Positions 34,821-44,042 of a DNA stretch of 64,000 nucleotides are shown here, one piece after another (position 1 is the first letter of the stretch; the number at the start of each line of letters is the position of its first letter). Position numbers and translations under genes: made by a program. Source of the DNA: JABWBH01 sp964526695 (GTDB lineage Bacteria; Planctomycetota; Phycisphaerae; UBA1845); contig CAZGJA010000133.1 of NCBI GenBank assembly GCA_964526695.1, forward strand, positions 1 through 64,000, in the 5' to 3' direction. The notes below the pieces were generated by a model. That model ran no database searches, was not told where the DNA came from, and saw nothing but the letters and a program-made list of their open reading frames with translations.

Positions 34821-35274
34821 AGCGCGCGACGCCGCGGCATGACAGTGCCAACTGAGCCGCGCCCGTCAGGAAGCGGGTTTTCAACCGAACCGCGCCCGTC
34901 GGGAAGCGGGTTCCGGATCCCCCAACCGAGCCGCGTCCGCCAGGTCGTGAGCTTATCGTCTGAATGCGTGCGGTCTTTGCAGAAAACGGTCAGCAGAACG
35001 ATCCGCAGAGGACGCAGATGCGCACAGAGAGGAAAGCGGTTGGGCACGAGAATGAGGATTTGAGAGTGCGGGTTTGTCCCGGCCGATCCTCTTGCAGCGC
35101 TGGCGACCGCCGACGCGGGGAGAACGAACCGAGTCGGCGCATGGTCAACATTCCTCTGCGTTCCTCTGCGTTCATCTGCGGACGAATCTCCGCGGTCGAC
35201 CCGGTCCGATCCGGACTCGTCAGGAAGCAGTTCCCATCCGTGTCGCGCCTGCAATCAGACGGAGCGCGGCGAGG
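34821..35274. repeat. Intergenic region with GC-rich dispersed repeats
   Basis: Copies of gccgcgcccgtcaggaagcg at 34856-34877 and (with c/g changes) 34889-34910, plus a partial at 34929-34943, follow the transporter gene. A run cctctgcgttcctctgcgtt near 35150-35175 is a short direct repeat. No gene is seen; small open frames are repeat sequence. Confidence 0.6.
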
Positions 35275-35300
35275 CCCCTCACTTGCGTGAGGGGTTCTGA
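35275..35300. repeat. Hairpin repeat cccctcacttgcgtgagggg, copy 1
   Basis: Stem cccctca / tgagggg with loop cttgcg, followed by ttctga. An identical 26-bp copy is at 36657-36682. Confidence 0.8.
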
Positions 35301-35342
35301 TGCCGCGCCGATTCGGCACGACCGCCTCAGGGGGCGATTGGA

Positions 35343-36209
35343 TTACACCCTCCGCCGTCGTCGGGCGAGCGGCTTCAGCGCGATCAGCCCCAGCAGGCTG
35401 ACGAAGCCGCTGGTGAAGATGTTGGCGCCGCAGAGCTGCAGACCGGGGCTGTCCGGCTCGTCGGGGCAGTCCTCCACGACGAGCGTCGCGCGGTCGCTGA
35501 AGGTGCGCGTGCCATCGACGTCGATCACCTCGCAGTAGTAGCTGCCCGCGTCGTCAAAGTCGATCGAAGAGAAAACCAGAGCCACGTCCGTTGCGCCGAT
35601 GATCAGGCTGTCGTTGCCGCGATACCACTGAAAGCCGTCGATGTTGGTGCCGACGGTCTCGATGAAGAGCGTCAATCGGTCGCCCGCGCAGACCGTGTCG
35701 CTGACCGGCTGGGTGACGATTTCCGTGACCAGCGGCTCGCCGGGGCAGTCTTCCTCGCGGTCCCAGAACTCGCAGGCGTCGCAGGGGACGTCGATGAAAT
35801 CCGTCGGTCGATCCCCCGTCGTGAAAGGATCGAGCGTCACCGGGTCCAGCCCGATGACGTTGTCAAAGTTGTCCACCCACCACAGCGTCGCCAGCCCGTC
35901 GCCGTCTTCGAGAAACGCCACGCGACCGAACAACTCGTCGCCGAAGAACACGTTGAGATCGTCGTCGATCTCGCTGCTGCTGAGCGTCACGTCCGTTCCG
36001 GTCACCAGCGCGAAGCGACGGAAGGGATCCTCCGCAATGGGCTCCAGCACGACCAGATGCGCGTCGTTGGCCGTGTTGATCAGGTTGCACGTGCTGCCGG
36101 AGGCCTGATCCGTGTACGTCTCCACGCCGGGAATCTGACCGAAAGCCGCCGAGGCCGCGCTGACCGCCAGACTTGTGACCAGGGCCCGATGAATGATGGT
36201 TCGTCGCAT
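35343..36209 (-). CDS. Secreted Ig-like-domain protein with C-terminal membrane anchor and Arg tail
   Basis: 288 residues. Signal peptide RALVTSLAVSAASAAFG. Residues about 160-250 form an Ig-like domain (CAGDRLTLFIETVG ... FQWYRGNDS ... DAGSYYCEVIDVDG), with the two Cys and Trp of the fold. The C-terminus is Cys-Gly, a hydrophobic helix (GFVSLLGLIALKPLA) and RRRRRV, the tripartite form of CTERM-type sorting signals such as PEP-, GlyGly- and MYXO-CTERM. It should be processed or anchored at the surface. Start ATG 36209 with AAGG upstream. Confidence 0.8.
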   Translation of the reverse strand: MRRTIIHRALVTSLAVSAASAAFGQIPGVETYTDQASGSTCNLINTANDAHLVVLEPIAEDPFRRFALVTGTDVTLSSSEIDDDLNVFFGDELFGRVAFLEDGDGLATLWWVDNFDNVIGLDPVTLDPFTTGDRPTDFIDVPCDACEFWDREEDCPGEPLVTEIVTQPVSDTVCAGDRLTLFIETVGTNIDGFQWYRGNDSLIIGATDVALVFSSIDFDDAGSYYCEVIDVDGTRTFSDRATLVVEDCPDEPDSPGLQLCGANIFTSGFVSLLGLIALKPLARRRRRV

Positions 36210-36504
36210 GTTGTTGCCTTTTCCTCTCTCCAGAACATGGCGATTCTCGACGCCCAGGTCGTCAGCCCACGAGTGAATCCGCACTCAGGGGTCCGCTCAA
36301 ATCGCCTGCATGAACGCTAGGGGCAACCCGCGCCGCGCGGGAGGTGAAATATACTCCCCGCCAACCGCCCCGGCAACGCCGCCCCGGCGAGCGAAGAAAG
36401 CGTTCCGCCCGGGGGGGGCAGCACGTGGGGGTGGAACGCGTGGGTGACGGGGCAGGTGGAATTCGCGGAAGGAGAAGCGGGCAACACGCGCGGCTGGCAC
36501 GCGC
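36210..36504. other. Intergenic region, first part
   Basis: No gene recognised. A run of eight G lies near 36410. The rest of the gap, to 36856, is filled by the repeats listed next. Confidence 0.5.
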
Positions 36505-36605
36505 GGGTGGCACGGTCTGGCGTACTCGCCAGGCCGTGGGGGAATTGAGCAAGCCTCGCATGGTTGCGCGATCCACGAGTCCGCTGCTGCGCACCCGCGC
36601 CACCC
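36505..36605. repeat. Composite palindromic element, copy C (full)
   Basis: 101 bp with the same ends (gggtggcac / gcgccaccc) and both hairpins (cacggtctggcg-tact-cgccaggccgtg; gtccgctgctgcgcac). The middle region differs from copies A and B. Confidence 0.85.
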
Positions 36606-36656
36606 CCGAAGTGCGACGTTTCCCGCGTTCTGGCAGTTCTACGTCTTGACGGAATG

Positions 36657-36682
36657 CCCCTCACTTGCGTGAGGGGTTCTGA
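36657..36682. repeat. Hairpin repeat cccctcacttgcgtgagggg, copy 2
   Basis: Identical over 26 bp to 35275-35300. Directly after it a degenerate tandem run of ggcgtttcggc units fills 36685-36736. Confidence 0.8.
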
Positions 36683-36738
36683 TCCCGGCGTTTCGGCTTT
36701 TCGGCGTTTCGGCGTTTCGACGTTTCGAGGTTTCAACC

Positions 36739-36772
36739 GGGCGGCACGGTCTGGCGTCCTCGCCACGCCGCG
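36739..36772. repeat. Composite palindromic element, copy D (5' half)
   Basis: gggcggcacggtctggcg then tcct and cgccacgccg: only the first hairpin of the element is present. Confidence 0.7.
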
Positions 36773-36856
36773 CCTGCCCTAAGCGGCGGACTCTCGGACC
36801 TCGCCCGCCGCGCCTTGGAGGTCTTGCCGCCTAGAATCCTGCGGGAGGGAAGGAGC

Positions 36857-37285
36857 ATGAGCACGCGACCAAGGTCCGCATCCTCGGCGTCCGACGCCGC
36901 GGTTCCGTTTCAAGTGCCGGAACGAGTAGGCCGCACGCCCGGCAAGCGCGAGATCTTTCGCGCCATGCTTGAGTGGGAAGCGATGAGCGGCTCGCTGACG
37001 CCGTCGCGACGCCGACGACTGGTGCGTTACGCGGCGCAGTTAGGCTTGTCGGCCACGCAGGCGGGCGAGCTGATCCGCGCGTGCGTCGATCGCCCCTCCG
37101 TGGAGCGTGCGGGCATCGATCCTCAGTCGGCGGAAACCGAAAGCCCGCCGCCGAATCTTCGGTACGTGCCCGCGCCAGGATCGGAATCGGAGGCGACTAG
37201 CTGGTGGAGATGGGCACGTCTGGCGCCGTTTTGTCTGGCGTCATTGGCGATCGCGGCGCTGCTCGCGTTGCGACTCCTGCGGTAG
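36857..37285 (+). CDS. Hypothetical protein with C-terminal membrane helix
   Basis: 142 residues. A basic helical segment (REIFRAMLEWEAMSGSLTPSRRRRLVRYAAQLGLS) is followed by a polar linker and one C-terminal membrane helix (APFCLASLAIAALLALRLL), so the bulk should face the cytoplasm as a tail-anchored protein. GGAGG and AAGGAG precede ATG 36857. No family is recognised. It converges with the beta-CASP gene, the two stops being 8 bp apart. Confidence 0.65.
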   Translation: MSTRPRSASSASDAAVPFQVPERVGRTPGKREIFRAMLEWEAMSGSLTPSRRRRLVRYAAQLGLSATQAGELIRACVDRPSVERAGIDPQSAETESPPPNLRYVPAPGSESEATSWWRWARLAPFCLASLAIAALLALRLLR

Positions 37286-37293
37286 CCCTGACA

Positions 37294-38691
37294 TCAGTCC
37301 AGCTCGGCCGCTTCCTTGTACGCCGGCACGTCTACATTCCAGCCGCTTCGCGCGTTGAGCTCCCGTGCGAGATGCCGGGCGGACTTCTCCTCGCCATGCG
37401 TGAGAAAGACCTTGTGCGGCGGTTGGCGGAAGTGCCTGATCCAGCGGAGCAGGTCGGTGCGATCCGCGTGAGCAGACAGGCCGAAGATCTGCCGGACCTT
37501 CGCGCGGACGTCGTGCGTGCGACCGAGGATGCGCACCTGATCGTTCCCATCGAGAATGGCCCGCCCGAGCGTGCCTTCGGCCTGATACCCGGTGAAGCAC
37601 ACGGTGCAGCGCGGGTCGGCGATGTTGTGCGCGAGGTGGTGCTTGATGCGCCCGGCGTTGCACATGCCCGATCCCGCCATGATGACGCAGCCGCGCAGGC
37701 GATTGATGGCCTTGGACTCGCGCTGCGACGCGATCAGCTTGAACCCGGGGAAGTCGAAGAGCGACCGCCCGGAGGCGAGGATCTCCATCGCCTCGCGGTC
37801 CATGTACGGCTTGAAGCGGCCGAAGACGCCCAGCACCTCCGCGGCCATCGGGCTGTCGAGGAACACAAGCACGTCGGGGATGCGATCCGCGGCGGCGAGT
37901 CGCGCGAGGCGGTACACGAGTTCCTGCGCCCGCTCGACGGCGAAGGTCGGAATGAGCAGATTGCCGCCTCCCTCCAGCGTCTCGTTGATGGCCGTGGCGA
38001 GCTGGTCCTGCACGTCGCCGCCTTCCACGTGCTCCCGGTCGCCGTAGGTGGATTCCATCACCACGTAGTCGGCCTGATCCAGCAGCGTCGGATCCTTGAT
38101 GATCGGCTTGTCCCATTGGCCCAGGTCGCCGGAGAAGACGATGGTCGTCGTCCGCCCTTCCCGTTCGGCGCGAACCTCGATCATGGCCGAGCCGAGAATG
38201 TGCCCGGCGTCGTGCCAGACGGCGGAGAGTCCGTTGCCCAGCGATTGCACGCGCCCGTAGGGAACGGGCTTCAGCAGCGGGATGACGCGCTCCACGTCGC
38301 GTTGCGTGTAGAGAGGCTCGTCGGTGTGCGGCCCGCAGCGTCCCTCGCGCTCGTGGCGTTTCTGCTTGAACGCGGCGTCTTCCTCCTGAATCACCGCGGC
38401 GTCTTCGAGAATGATGCGCGCCAGCTCGACGGACGGCGGCGTGGTGTAGATCGGACCCTTGAACCCGGCCTTGACCAGCCGGGGGATCAGACCGCAATGG
38501 TCGAGATGGGCGTGCGTCAGCAGCATGGCGTCGAACGTGTTCGGCGCGATCGGCGGCGGCTCCCAGTTGCGGCATTGAAACGCCCGCTCCTGAAACAAGC
38601 CGCAGTCGATCATGATTCGCGCGGCCCCGTTTTCCAGCGCGTAGCACGATCCCGTCACCTGCCGCGCGGCCCCGAGGAAATGCAGCTTCAT
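37294..38691 (-). CDS. Metallo-beta-lactamase/beta-CASP RNA-processing nuclease
   Basis: 465 residues. Zinc-binding HAHLDH (60-65), GHILGSAM, FSGDLG and ESTYGDR are followed by the beta-CASP cap and the three CASP motifs (IPTFAVERAQE, VIMAGSGMC, GLSAHADR) and a final LTHGE. It belongs to COG1236, relatives of CPSF73 and of bacterial RNA exo/endonucleases, distinct from RNase J in lacking its extra C-terminal domain. Cytoplasmic. Expected to process or degrade RNA. Start ATG 38691 begins the MKLHFLGAARQVTGS strand typical of the family. Confidence 0.9.
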   Translation of the reverse strand: MKLHFLGAARQVTGSCYALENGAARIMIDCGLFQERAFQCRNWEPPPIAPNTFDAMLLTHAHLDHCGLIPRLVKAGFKGPIYTTPPSVELARIILEDAAVIQEEDAAFKQKRHEREGRCGPHTDEPLYTQRDVERVIPLLKPVPYGRVQSLGNGLSAVWHDAGHILGSAMIEVRAEREGRTTTIVFSGDLGQWDKPIIKDPTLLDQADYVVMESTYGDREHVEGGDVQDQLATAINETLEGGGNLLIPTFAVERAQELVYRLARLAAADRIPDVLVFLDSPMAAEVLGVFGRFKPYMDREAMEILASGRSLFDFPGFKLIASQRESKAINRLRGCVIMAGSGMCNAGRIKHHLAHNIADPRCTVCFTGYQAEGTLGRAILDGNDQVRILGRTHDVRAKVRQIFGLSAHADRTDLLRWIRHFRQPPHKVFLTHGEEKSARHLARELNARSGWNVDVPAYKEAAELD

Positions 38692-38729
38692 GCGTGTCCC
38701 TTCTGCGGCGCCAAGCGGTCTTGCGCCGG

Positions 38730-40733
38730 CTACTGGTATTCCGCCCGTTCATCCCAGACGCTTTGCAGCACCGTCAGCTCGTGCTTGATCGCCTCGATCG
38801 ACTCCTGCAGATCTTCCACCTTCTCCGCGTCGCGGTACACCGACGGGTCGCTGAACTTCTCACCGAGCCGCGTCAGCTCCTGCTCATGCTCGTAAATCTT
38901 GATCTCGATGGCCTCGATGGAGATGGAATCGTACTTCGCCCGGTCCCGCGCGATCGCATCATCGCGCCGCGTCGCTTCCCGCGTCGCGCTTGCCGTCGAC
39001 CCGCCTTTCGAGCCGCCGCCTTGAGCCTCGCCATCACGGCGCCTGTCGGACGGCGTGGCGCGAGGCGTCGTTTCCGCCGCTTTTTGCGCTGCCTGCGCGG
39101 CGTCCGTCTTCGCCTGCTCGCTCTCCAGCGTCTCGATGTACGTCGTGTAGTTGCCGGTGAAAAGCCTGTGCCCCTCCGGGCGCATGACGAGGAGCCGCTC
39201 TACGATGCGGTCGAGGAAGTAACGGTCGTGGCTGACGGCGATGATCGTCCCGGGGAAGTCCGAGAGCGCCTCTTCCAGCGCTTCGCGCGAGGGGATGTCG
39301 AGGTGGTTCGTCGGCTCGTCGAGGACGAGAACGTCCGGGTTGGAGAGGATCAGCTTGATGAGCCGCACGCGCGATTGCTCGCCGCCGGAGAGCTTGCCCA
39401 GCGGCTTGAAGACATCCTCCCCGGTGAACAGGAACGCGCCGAGGTAGTTGCGCACGTGCTGCTCGGAGAGATGAGGCTGGTCCGCGCGAATCTCTTCCAT
39501 GATCGTCCGCGTCGGCTCCAGTTCGGCCGACTCCTGTGCGTAATACCCGATGGCCAGCTTCTTGTCCCAGCGCACCATGCCCTCATCGGGCGGCACCGCG
39601 TCCAGCAGAATCTTCAGCAGCGTCGATTTCCCCGTGCCGTTGGGACCGGTGATGCCGAGGCGCAGCCCCGCGGCGACCTGCAGGTTCAGACCCGCGAACA
39701 ATCGCTTTTCGCCGTAGGATTTGGCCAGATCCTCCACGCGGAGAATCTCGCCCCCCTTCGCTCGCGTCTCCGTGAACTGCAGACGGACGCGCTGCCGATG
39801 CGCCGGACGCTCGGTGACGAATTCGCCCGCGGCCAGGCGCCGCTCCAGGCGCGTGCGGCGACCCTGCGCCTCCTTGCTCCGCTGCCCGGCGAGGAAGCGG
39901 GCGATGAAGTCGCGCTCTTTCTCGATGAACTCGCGGTCTTTTTCGTACTGCCGATCCAGCGTCAGCCGGCGCATCTCGCGCGCCTGATGATAACTGGAGT
40001 AGTTGCCGGGGTACGAGTGCGCGCGGCCACGATCGATTTCGACGATGCGATCCGCCAGCCGATCCAGCAGGTAGCGGTCGTGCGAGATGACGACGACGCC
40101 GCCGTCGTGACCCTTGAGGAACTTCTCCAGCCAGCGCACGGCGTCTATGTCGAGATGGTTGGTCGGCTCGTCCAGCAGGAGGAATCCGCGCTCGCGCAGC
40201 AGCAGCTTGGCGAGCGCCGCACGGCACTTTTGCCCGCCTGACAGGGCGCTCAGCGGCAGCGCGTTGTCCGCCGGATCGAAGCCCAGTCCGCCGAGAATCT
40301 CGCCGACGCGCGCCTCGATCTTGTAACCCCCCGCCGCCTCAAAGCGCGCGTGCAGGCGATCGTACTGCGCAAGCAGCTCCTGCTGCTGCGGACCGTGCTC
40401 CAGCCGCGCGAGACGCTCGGACACGTCGTGCATGCGATGCTCGATGTCGAGCAGCTCCGTGAACACTTCGGCCACTTCGTCGTGGAGCGAGTTGGTGAGA
40501 TTCAGCTCGGGTTCCTGTGAGAGGTATCCCACCTCGAGTCCTCTGGCGCGGGTGACGGTCCCGAGGTCCGGCGCGAGCTGGCCGGTAATGAGGCGGAAGA
40601 GCGTGGTCTTGCCGGCGCCGTTGGGTCCGACCAGCCCGACGATCTCGCCGTCGCCCAGTTCGAGCGACAGATCGCTGAGGACGACGCGCTGCCCGAACTG
40701 GCGCGTGACGTTTTGTATGCTGATGACACCCAT
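38730..40733 (-). CDS. ABC-F family ATPase
   Basis: 667 residues with two ABC domains and no membrane part: Walker A GPNGAGKTT (36-44) and GPNGTGKST; signatures LSGGQKCRAAL and LSGGEQSRVRL; Walker B LLLDEPTNHLD and LVLDEPTNHLD. The linker between the domains is Arg-rich, as in ribosome-binding ABC-F proteins. The tail has a Ala/Ser/Arg linker and a coiled coil (about 590-667), as in Uup-type members. Likely a translation factor acting on the ribosome. ATG 40733 starts the first domain exactly (MGVISIQNV); the longer frame is dropped. Confidence 0.92.
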   Translation of the reverse strand: MGVISIQNVTRQFGQRVVLSDLSLELGDGEIVGLVGPNGAGKTTLFRLITGQLAPDLGTVTRARGLEVGYLSQEPELNLTNSLHDEVAEVFTELLDIEHRMHDVSERLARLEHGPQQQELLAQYDRLHARFEAAGGYKIEARVGEILGGLGFDPADNALPLSALSGGQKCRAALAKLLLRERGFLLLDEPTNHLDIDAVRWLEKFLKGHDGGVVVISHDRYLLDRLADRIVEIDRGRAHSYPGNYSSYHQAREMRRLTLDRQYEKDREFIEKERDFIARFLAGQRSKEAQGRRTRLERRLAAGEFVTERPAHRQRVRLQFTETRAKGGEILRVEDLAKSYGEKRLFAGLNLQVAAGLRLGITGPNGTGKSTLLKILLDAVPPDEGMVRWDKKLAIGYYAQESAELEPTRTIMEEIRADQPHLSEQHVRNYLGAFLFTGEDVFKPLGKLSGGEQSRVRLIKLILSNPDVLVLDEPTNHLDIPSREALEEALSDFPGTIIAVSHDRYFLDRIVERLLVMRPEGHRLFTGNYTTYIETLESEQAKTDAAQAAQKAAETTPRATPSDRRRDGEAQGGGSKGGSTASATREATRRDDAIARDRAKYDSISIEAIEIKIYEHEQELTRLGEKFSDPSVYRDAEKVEDLQESIEAIKHELTVLQSVWDERAEYQ

Positions 40734-41155
40734 ATCGAACCGCGCGGCTCCCCCACGCTCGCGTAACTCGTCGCGCTGAGAAAAGGTCCGGCAACGTAGC
40801 ACGAACCGCCGCACCGTGCATGGGCGCGCGATCGCATTCGTTGCAGGATGCAGGTCGCATCTGCACCTTGCCGCAACGACTCCGGACGCCCGTCATCCAC
40901 GAGGCCCGGCGGTGCCGTCAGCTTCGACTTATCGGACTATTTTCCGAACGCTCAGGCTGCCGCATCGTCCGTGGCTGCAAGAAGATACGGTCTCCCAGCA
41001 CGGTTTCCGACCCCTTGTGATAATTGTCGTCTGCTTACGCAGGAAATCGACCGACATGAATGTAAGTATTTGTAAAATAACAACTTAGAAGTCGGCGATC
41101 CGCCGGCCAATTCGTGCCGCCAGTTTGACATGCGGCCTGTTCTCGATTACCGATA
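40734..41155. other. Divergent intergenic region
   Basis: Upstream of the ABC-F gene (minus) and of the candidate RNA and panC (plus). A patch around 41056-41090 is unusually AT-rich for this genome (taagtatttgtaaaataaca). TTGACA at 41124-41129 is the best -35 match; the expected -10 window (taccga at 41147) is poor. No coding gene is recognised. Confidence 0.5.
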
Positions 41156-41282
41156 CCCATTCAGAAGCAAACATTGACCGTCTCGATCGAGGCCTCGGTC
41201 GAGAGGGGAGCGGATCATGCGGCTTACACAAGCCGTGGCGCACTTCCGGGTTTGGAGAAGTCCAAGCCCGGAAGTTGTTTTT
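41156..41282 (+). ncRNA. Candidate small RNA or attenuated leader upstream of panC
   Basis: Three consecutive stem-loops: tctcgatcgag-gc-ctcggtcgaga (41181-41204), cggctt-acac-aagccg (41220-41235), and a terminator stem acttccgggtttgg / ccaagcccggaagt (41242-41275) followed by TGTTTTT. No plus-strand gene lies upstream to explain a terminator here, so the transcript must begin in this gap. It could be a free small RNA of about 125 nt or a leader whose terminator controls panC. Transcription start is a guess from TTGACA at 41124. Confidence 0.5.
41242..41282 (+). terminator. Intrinsic terminator before panC
   Basis: 14-bp stem with one G-U pair, 6-nt loop and a T-rich tail (TGTTTTT, 41276-41282). 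It ends 66 bp before the panC start. Confidence 0.82.
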
Positions 41283-41348
41283 ACACCCGCCGCTTGAAGA
41301 AATTCACAGCCCTGACGCATCCGCGCGCCACGCCTTATCATCGCCGGC

Positions 41349-42215
41349 GTGAGCGAGCGACCGATCCTCTGGAAGACCGTGGCCGAAGCGCGCGAGGGCG
41401 TCCGCGCGGCGCAGCGCGCGGGGCAGCGCGTCGGGCTGGTGCCCACGATGGGCGCGCTGCACGAAGGGCACGCTTCGCTCATGCGCGCGGCGCGGCGCGA
41501 CTGCGGCTTCGTCGTCGTGACGCTCTTCGTTAACCCCACGCAGTTCGCGCCGGGCGAGGACTTCAACCGCTACCCGCGCACGCTGGAGCGCGACCTCGAC
41601 CTGCTGGGCGCGGAGGGGGTCAGCGCCGTTTTCATGCCCGAGGTTGCGGAGATGTATCCGCGCGACGCCGCCACGGTCGTGCATGTGTCCGGGCTGACCG
41701 ACGGGCTGTGCGGACCGCTGCGCCCGGGGCACTTCGACGGCGTCGCCACCATCGTCGCCAAGTTGCTGAACGCCCTGCCCGCCGACGCGGCCTACTTCGG
41801 CGAGAAGGACTATCAGCAGCTTCAAGTCGTGCGCCGGCTCGCGCGCGACCTGAACATGCCCATCGACATCATTGGCTGCCCGACGGTTCGCGAGCAGGAT
41901 GGACTGGCGCTCTCCAGCCGCAACGCGTACCTTTCGCCAACCGATCGCGCACAGGCCGTCTGCCTCAGCGCGGCGCTCTTCCAGGCGCAGCGCCGCATCG
42001 CCGAAGGAGAGCGAGACTCCGCGGTTGTCGCCGATCGTATCCGCAAGCAGATCCTCGCCGCAGGCCCCGCGGTCATTCAGTATGTTGAGATCGTCGATCC
42101 GCGGACGCTGCGCCCCGTGGACCGCATTCAAGCCGAAGTTCGCATTATCCTGGCCGTGCTCATCGGCAACTGCCGGCTGATCGACAACGTCGCGGCCTTG
42201 CCACCGGGCGCATGA
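41349..42215 (+). CDS. panC: Pantothenate synthetase
   Basis: 288 residues, standard length. Family motifs are intact: PTMGALHEGH with the nucleotide-binding HxGH, NPTQFAPGEDFNRYPR, GEKDYQQL and SRNAYLS. It ligates pantoate and beta-alanine with ATP in coenzyme A synthesis, in the cytoplasm. The start is GTG 41349 with no clear ribosome site; no in-frame ATG fits better. A structured region with an intrinsic terminator lies just upstream and may control it. panB and panD are not adjacent. Confidence 0.93.
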   Translation: MSERPILWKTVAEAREGVRAAQRAGQRVGLVPTMGALHEGHASLMRAARRDCGFVVVTLFVNPTQFAPGEDFNRYPRTLERDLDLLGAEGVSAVFMPEVAEMYPRDAATVVHVSGLTDGLCGPLRPGHFDGVATIVAKLLNALPADAAYFGEKDYQQLQVVRRLARDLNMPIDIIGCPTVREQDGLALSSRNAYLSPTDRAQAVCLSAALFQAQRRIAEGERDSAVVADRIRKQILAAGPAVIQYVEIVDPRTLRPVDRIQAEVRIILAVLIGNCRLIDNVAALPPGA

Positions 42216-42574
42216 CCGGTCGCGCGCGAAGCTCCCATGCAACAACTCACGGGAATTGCGGCAAATCAGAGCCGAAACCGTGAGGGAGCGAGCGGACAAG
42301 TGGACAGCGAAACCGCTTCACCTGAGTCTCCATCTGACTCCGGTTGCCGGGCTTTGGAATGGCATGAACTTACGATCATACAGGGGAATCGACGGGACGT
42401 CTTGTGCCCCGGAGGGGCAGCCGAAAGTAGCCCGGCGATTTATCGCTGGGGGGTTCGTGGGGAAGGACCGGAAGTCCCGGAGGGACGGCTGAAGCACGGA
42501 GACGAGGTCAGACCATCGCGTTGGAAATCAGCCGTCCCTCCGGGACTGCGCCCTCCATCGCCGCGTCCCCAGCC
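42216..42574. repeat. Repeat cluster downstream of panC
   Basis: Hairpin tgccccggaggggca (42405-42419), hairpin-like cccggcgatttatcgctggg, and a 20-bp perfect inverted repeat agtcccggagggacggctga at 42473-42492 with its complement at 42528-42547. The right end, ccccagcc, is the half of a further palindrome that was split by the insertion sequence. No gene. Confidence 0.7.
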
Positions 42575-42588
42575 ATAAATGCTTAGGT

Positions 42589-44042
42589 TTACCCACATCT
42601 CGCGTGCTCCATAGCCAGCACGCCGAGCATCATGTTTTCGAGTTTGGTCCATCCTCGCCACAGCACCAGCCAGCCCGGCGGGGGATCGTGCTTGCGGTTC
42701 TGGTGACCGCCAAGGCGCGCCACGGCCATGTAGAATTCGTGGACCGTCAGCTCGCGCACGGTCCGGTACCGCCAGGCGGATATCACCTCCACGTAGGTCT
42801 TCGGCACATACTCCGACGCCGGTTGCGTGCGGGTCTGCGGCGATCGGGCTGCGTATCGCATGCGCAATAACTCCACCGCGACGACCGAGAGCAGCGCGAT
42901 CACCGGCTCGAGACGCTCGCACGAGGTGAACTGCGGCAATTCGATGCCGCACCCCGTCTTTTGAGCCTTGTGAAGCTCTTCGATGATCCAACGATGCGCA
43001 TACCATTCGACGCGCTCCCGAGCCTCAACCGCCGTTTCAACGGAGATGTTGGTGAGCAGTACCCACTCCACAGGATCGACGCCCTCGGGCGGGTCATTCT
43101 CACCGACGTAAACCCCCCACACCGTCAGCGGTGCGTCGCCGTGCTGCCCGCGCGGATCGCGCGGCGCGAGCACGTTCACGCGACCGGCCGTGATACGCAC
43201 GTTCGCCGTCCGAGCCGGCCGCCGATCACGCGCCGGAACCTCAATGGTGTATTCGCCCCAGGCCGGCAAGGCGCGCACGAAGTCATGCAATCGCGCCGGA
43301 CGCGGACCTTGCAACGTGTCGATCTGACATCGGCGATCGTGCCGGCTGCGCACCACGTAGCGCCGACCCTGGACGTGCGCGTACTCCAGAAATTCGAACA
43401 CGTCCGCTCCCCGGTCGGCGAGGTCGATCACGGTTCCCGGTCGGCGATGTCGATCACGGTTTCCGGGGAACCGCTGGACGCGCGGGGCGGCGAGCCGCAG
43501 ACCTCGCAGCCTTGCGGCCAGAGCCGCGACTCGCGATCCGGCTTGTCACGACGCTGCCGGCGCGTCTCGTGCCGCGGCGCGGCCGGTCGGCGATGCAGAA
43601 TCTGACTGGCCAGTCCCAACACCTCCCGCGTGCCCGCGACCACGGCCAGCGAGTGGTGACAGATATACCCCCGCTGCCGGTGACCCTTGCCGACATAACC
43701 CAGGTCGCTCAACGTGGTTTTTCCCGTGTAATCCAGCTCTGTGCTGTCATGCAGCAACAGCACCTGGCCGCCGCAGGCTTCGATCCGCTGCCGCACCCGC
43801 TCACGATGCGGCGCCAGGACCGCGGCATGCGTCACCTCCTCCTGATCGACCAGGCGGTAAAGCCCTTTCAGCTCGGCCGGCTCGTGCAGCTTGTCCGGCA
43901 AGGTCCCCTGCGGACGCTGCATCATCCGATCCGCCGTCCGCACGAGCCGCCGCGTCCGACGAGCATCGCCGAGCTGGGCCCCGCCAAAATTCAATTCACC
44001 AAACCCCACGCCGCCCCCGTCCGCCCGAGCATCCATGCTCAT
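42589..44042 (-). pseudogene. Frameshifted IS4/Tn5-like transposase
   Basis: Two overlapping reading frames, 44042-43428 and 43431-42589, form one transposase. The first has the N-terminal GDARRTRRLV, YRLVDQEEVT and the first catalytic Asp in LLLHDSTELDYTG; the second has ADRGADVFEFLEY with the second Asp and the Y-(2)-R-(3)-E-(6)-K-type signature YAHRWIIEELHKAQKTG. A 26-bp tandem duplication at 43410-43461 shifts the frame at TVIDIADR. Removing one unit gives a continuous protein of about 475 residues. ATG 44036 with GGGGAG six bases upstream is an equally good start. Confidence 0.88.
43410..43461. repeat. 26-bp tandem duplication inside the transposase
   Basis: 43410-43435 and 43436-43461 are identical except one base (cccggtcggcgaggtcgatc... 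versus ...gatgtcgatc...). 26 is not a multiple of three, which explains the frameshift. Confidence 0.9.
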
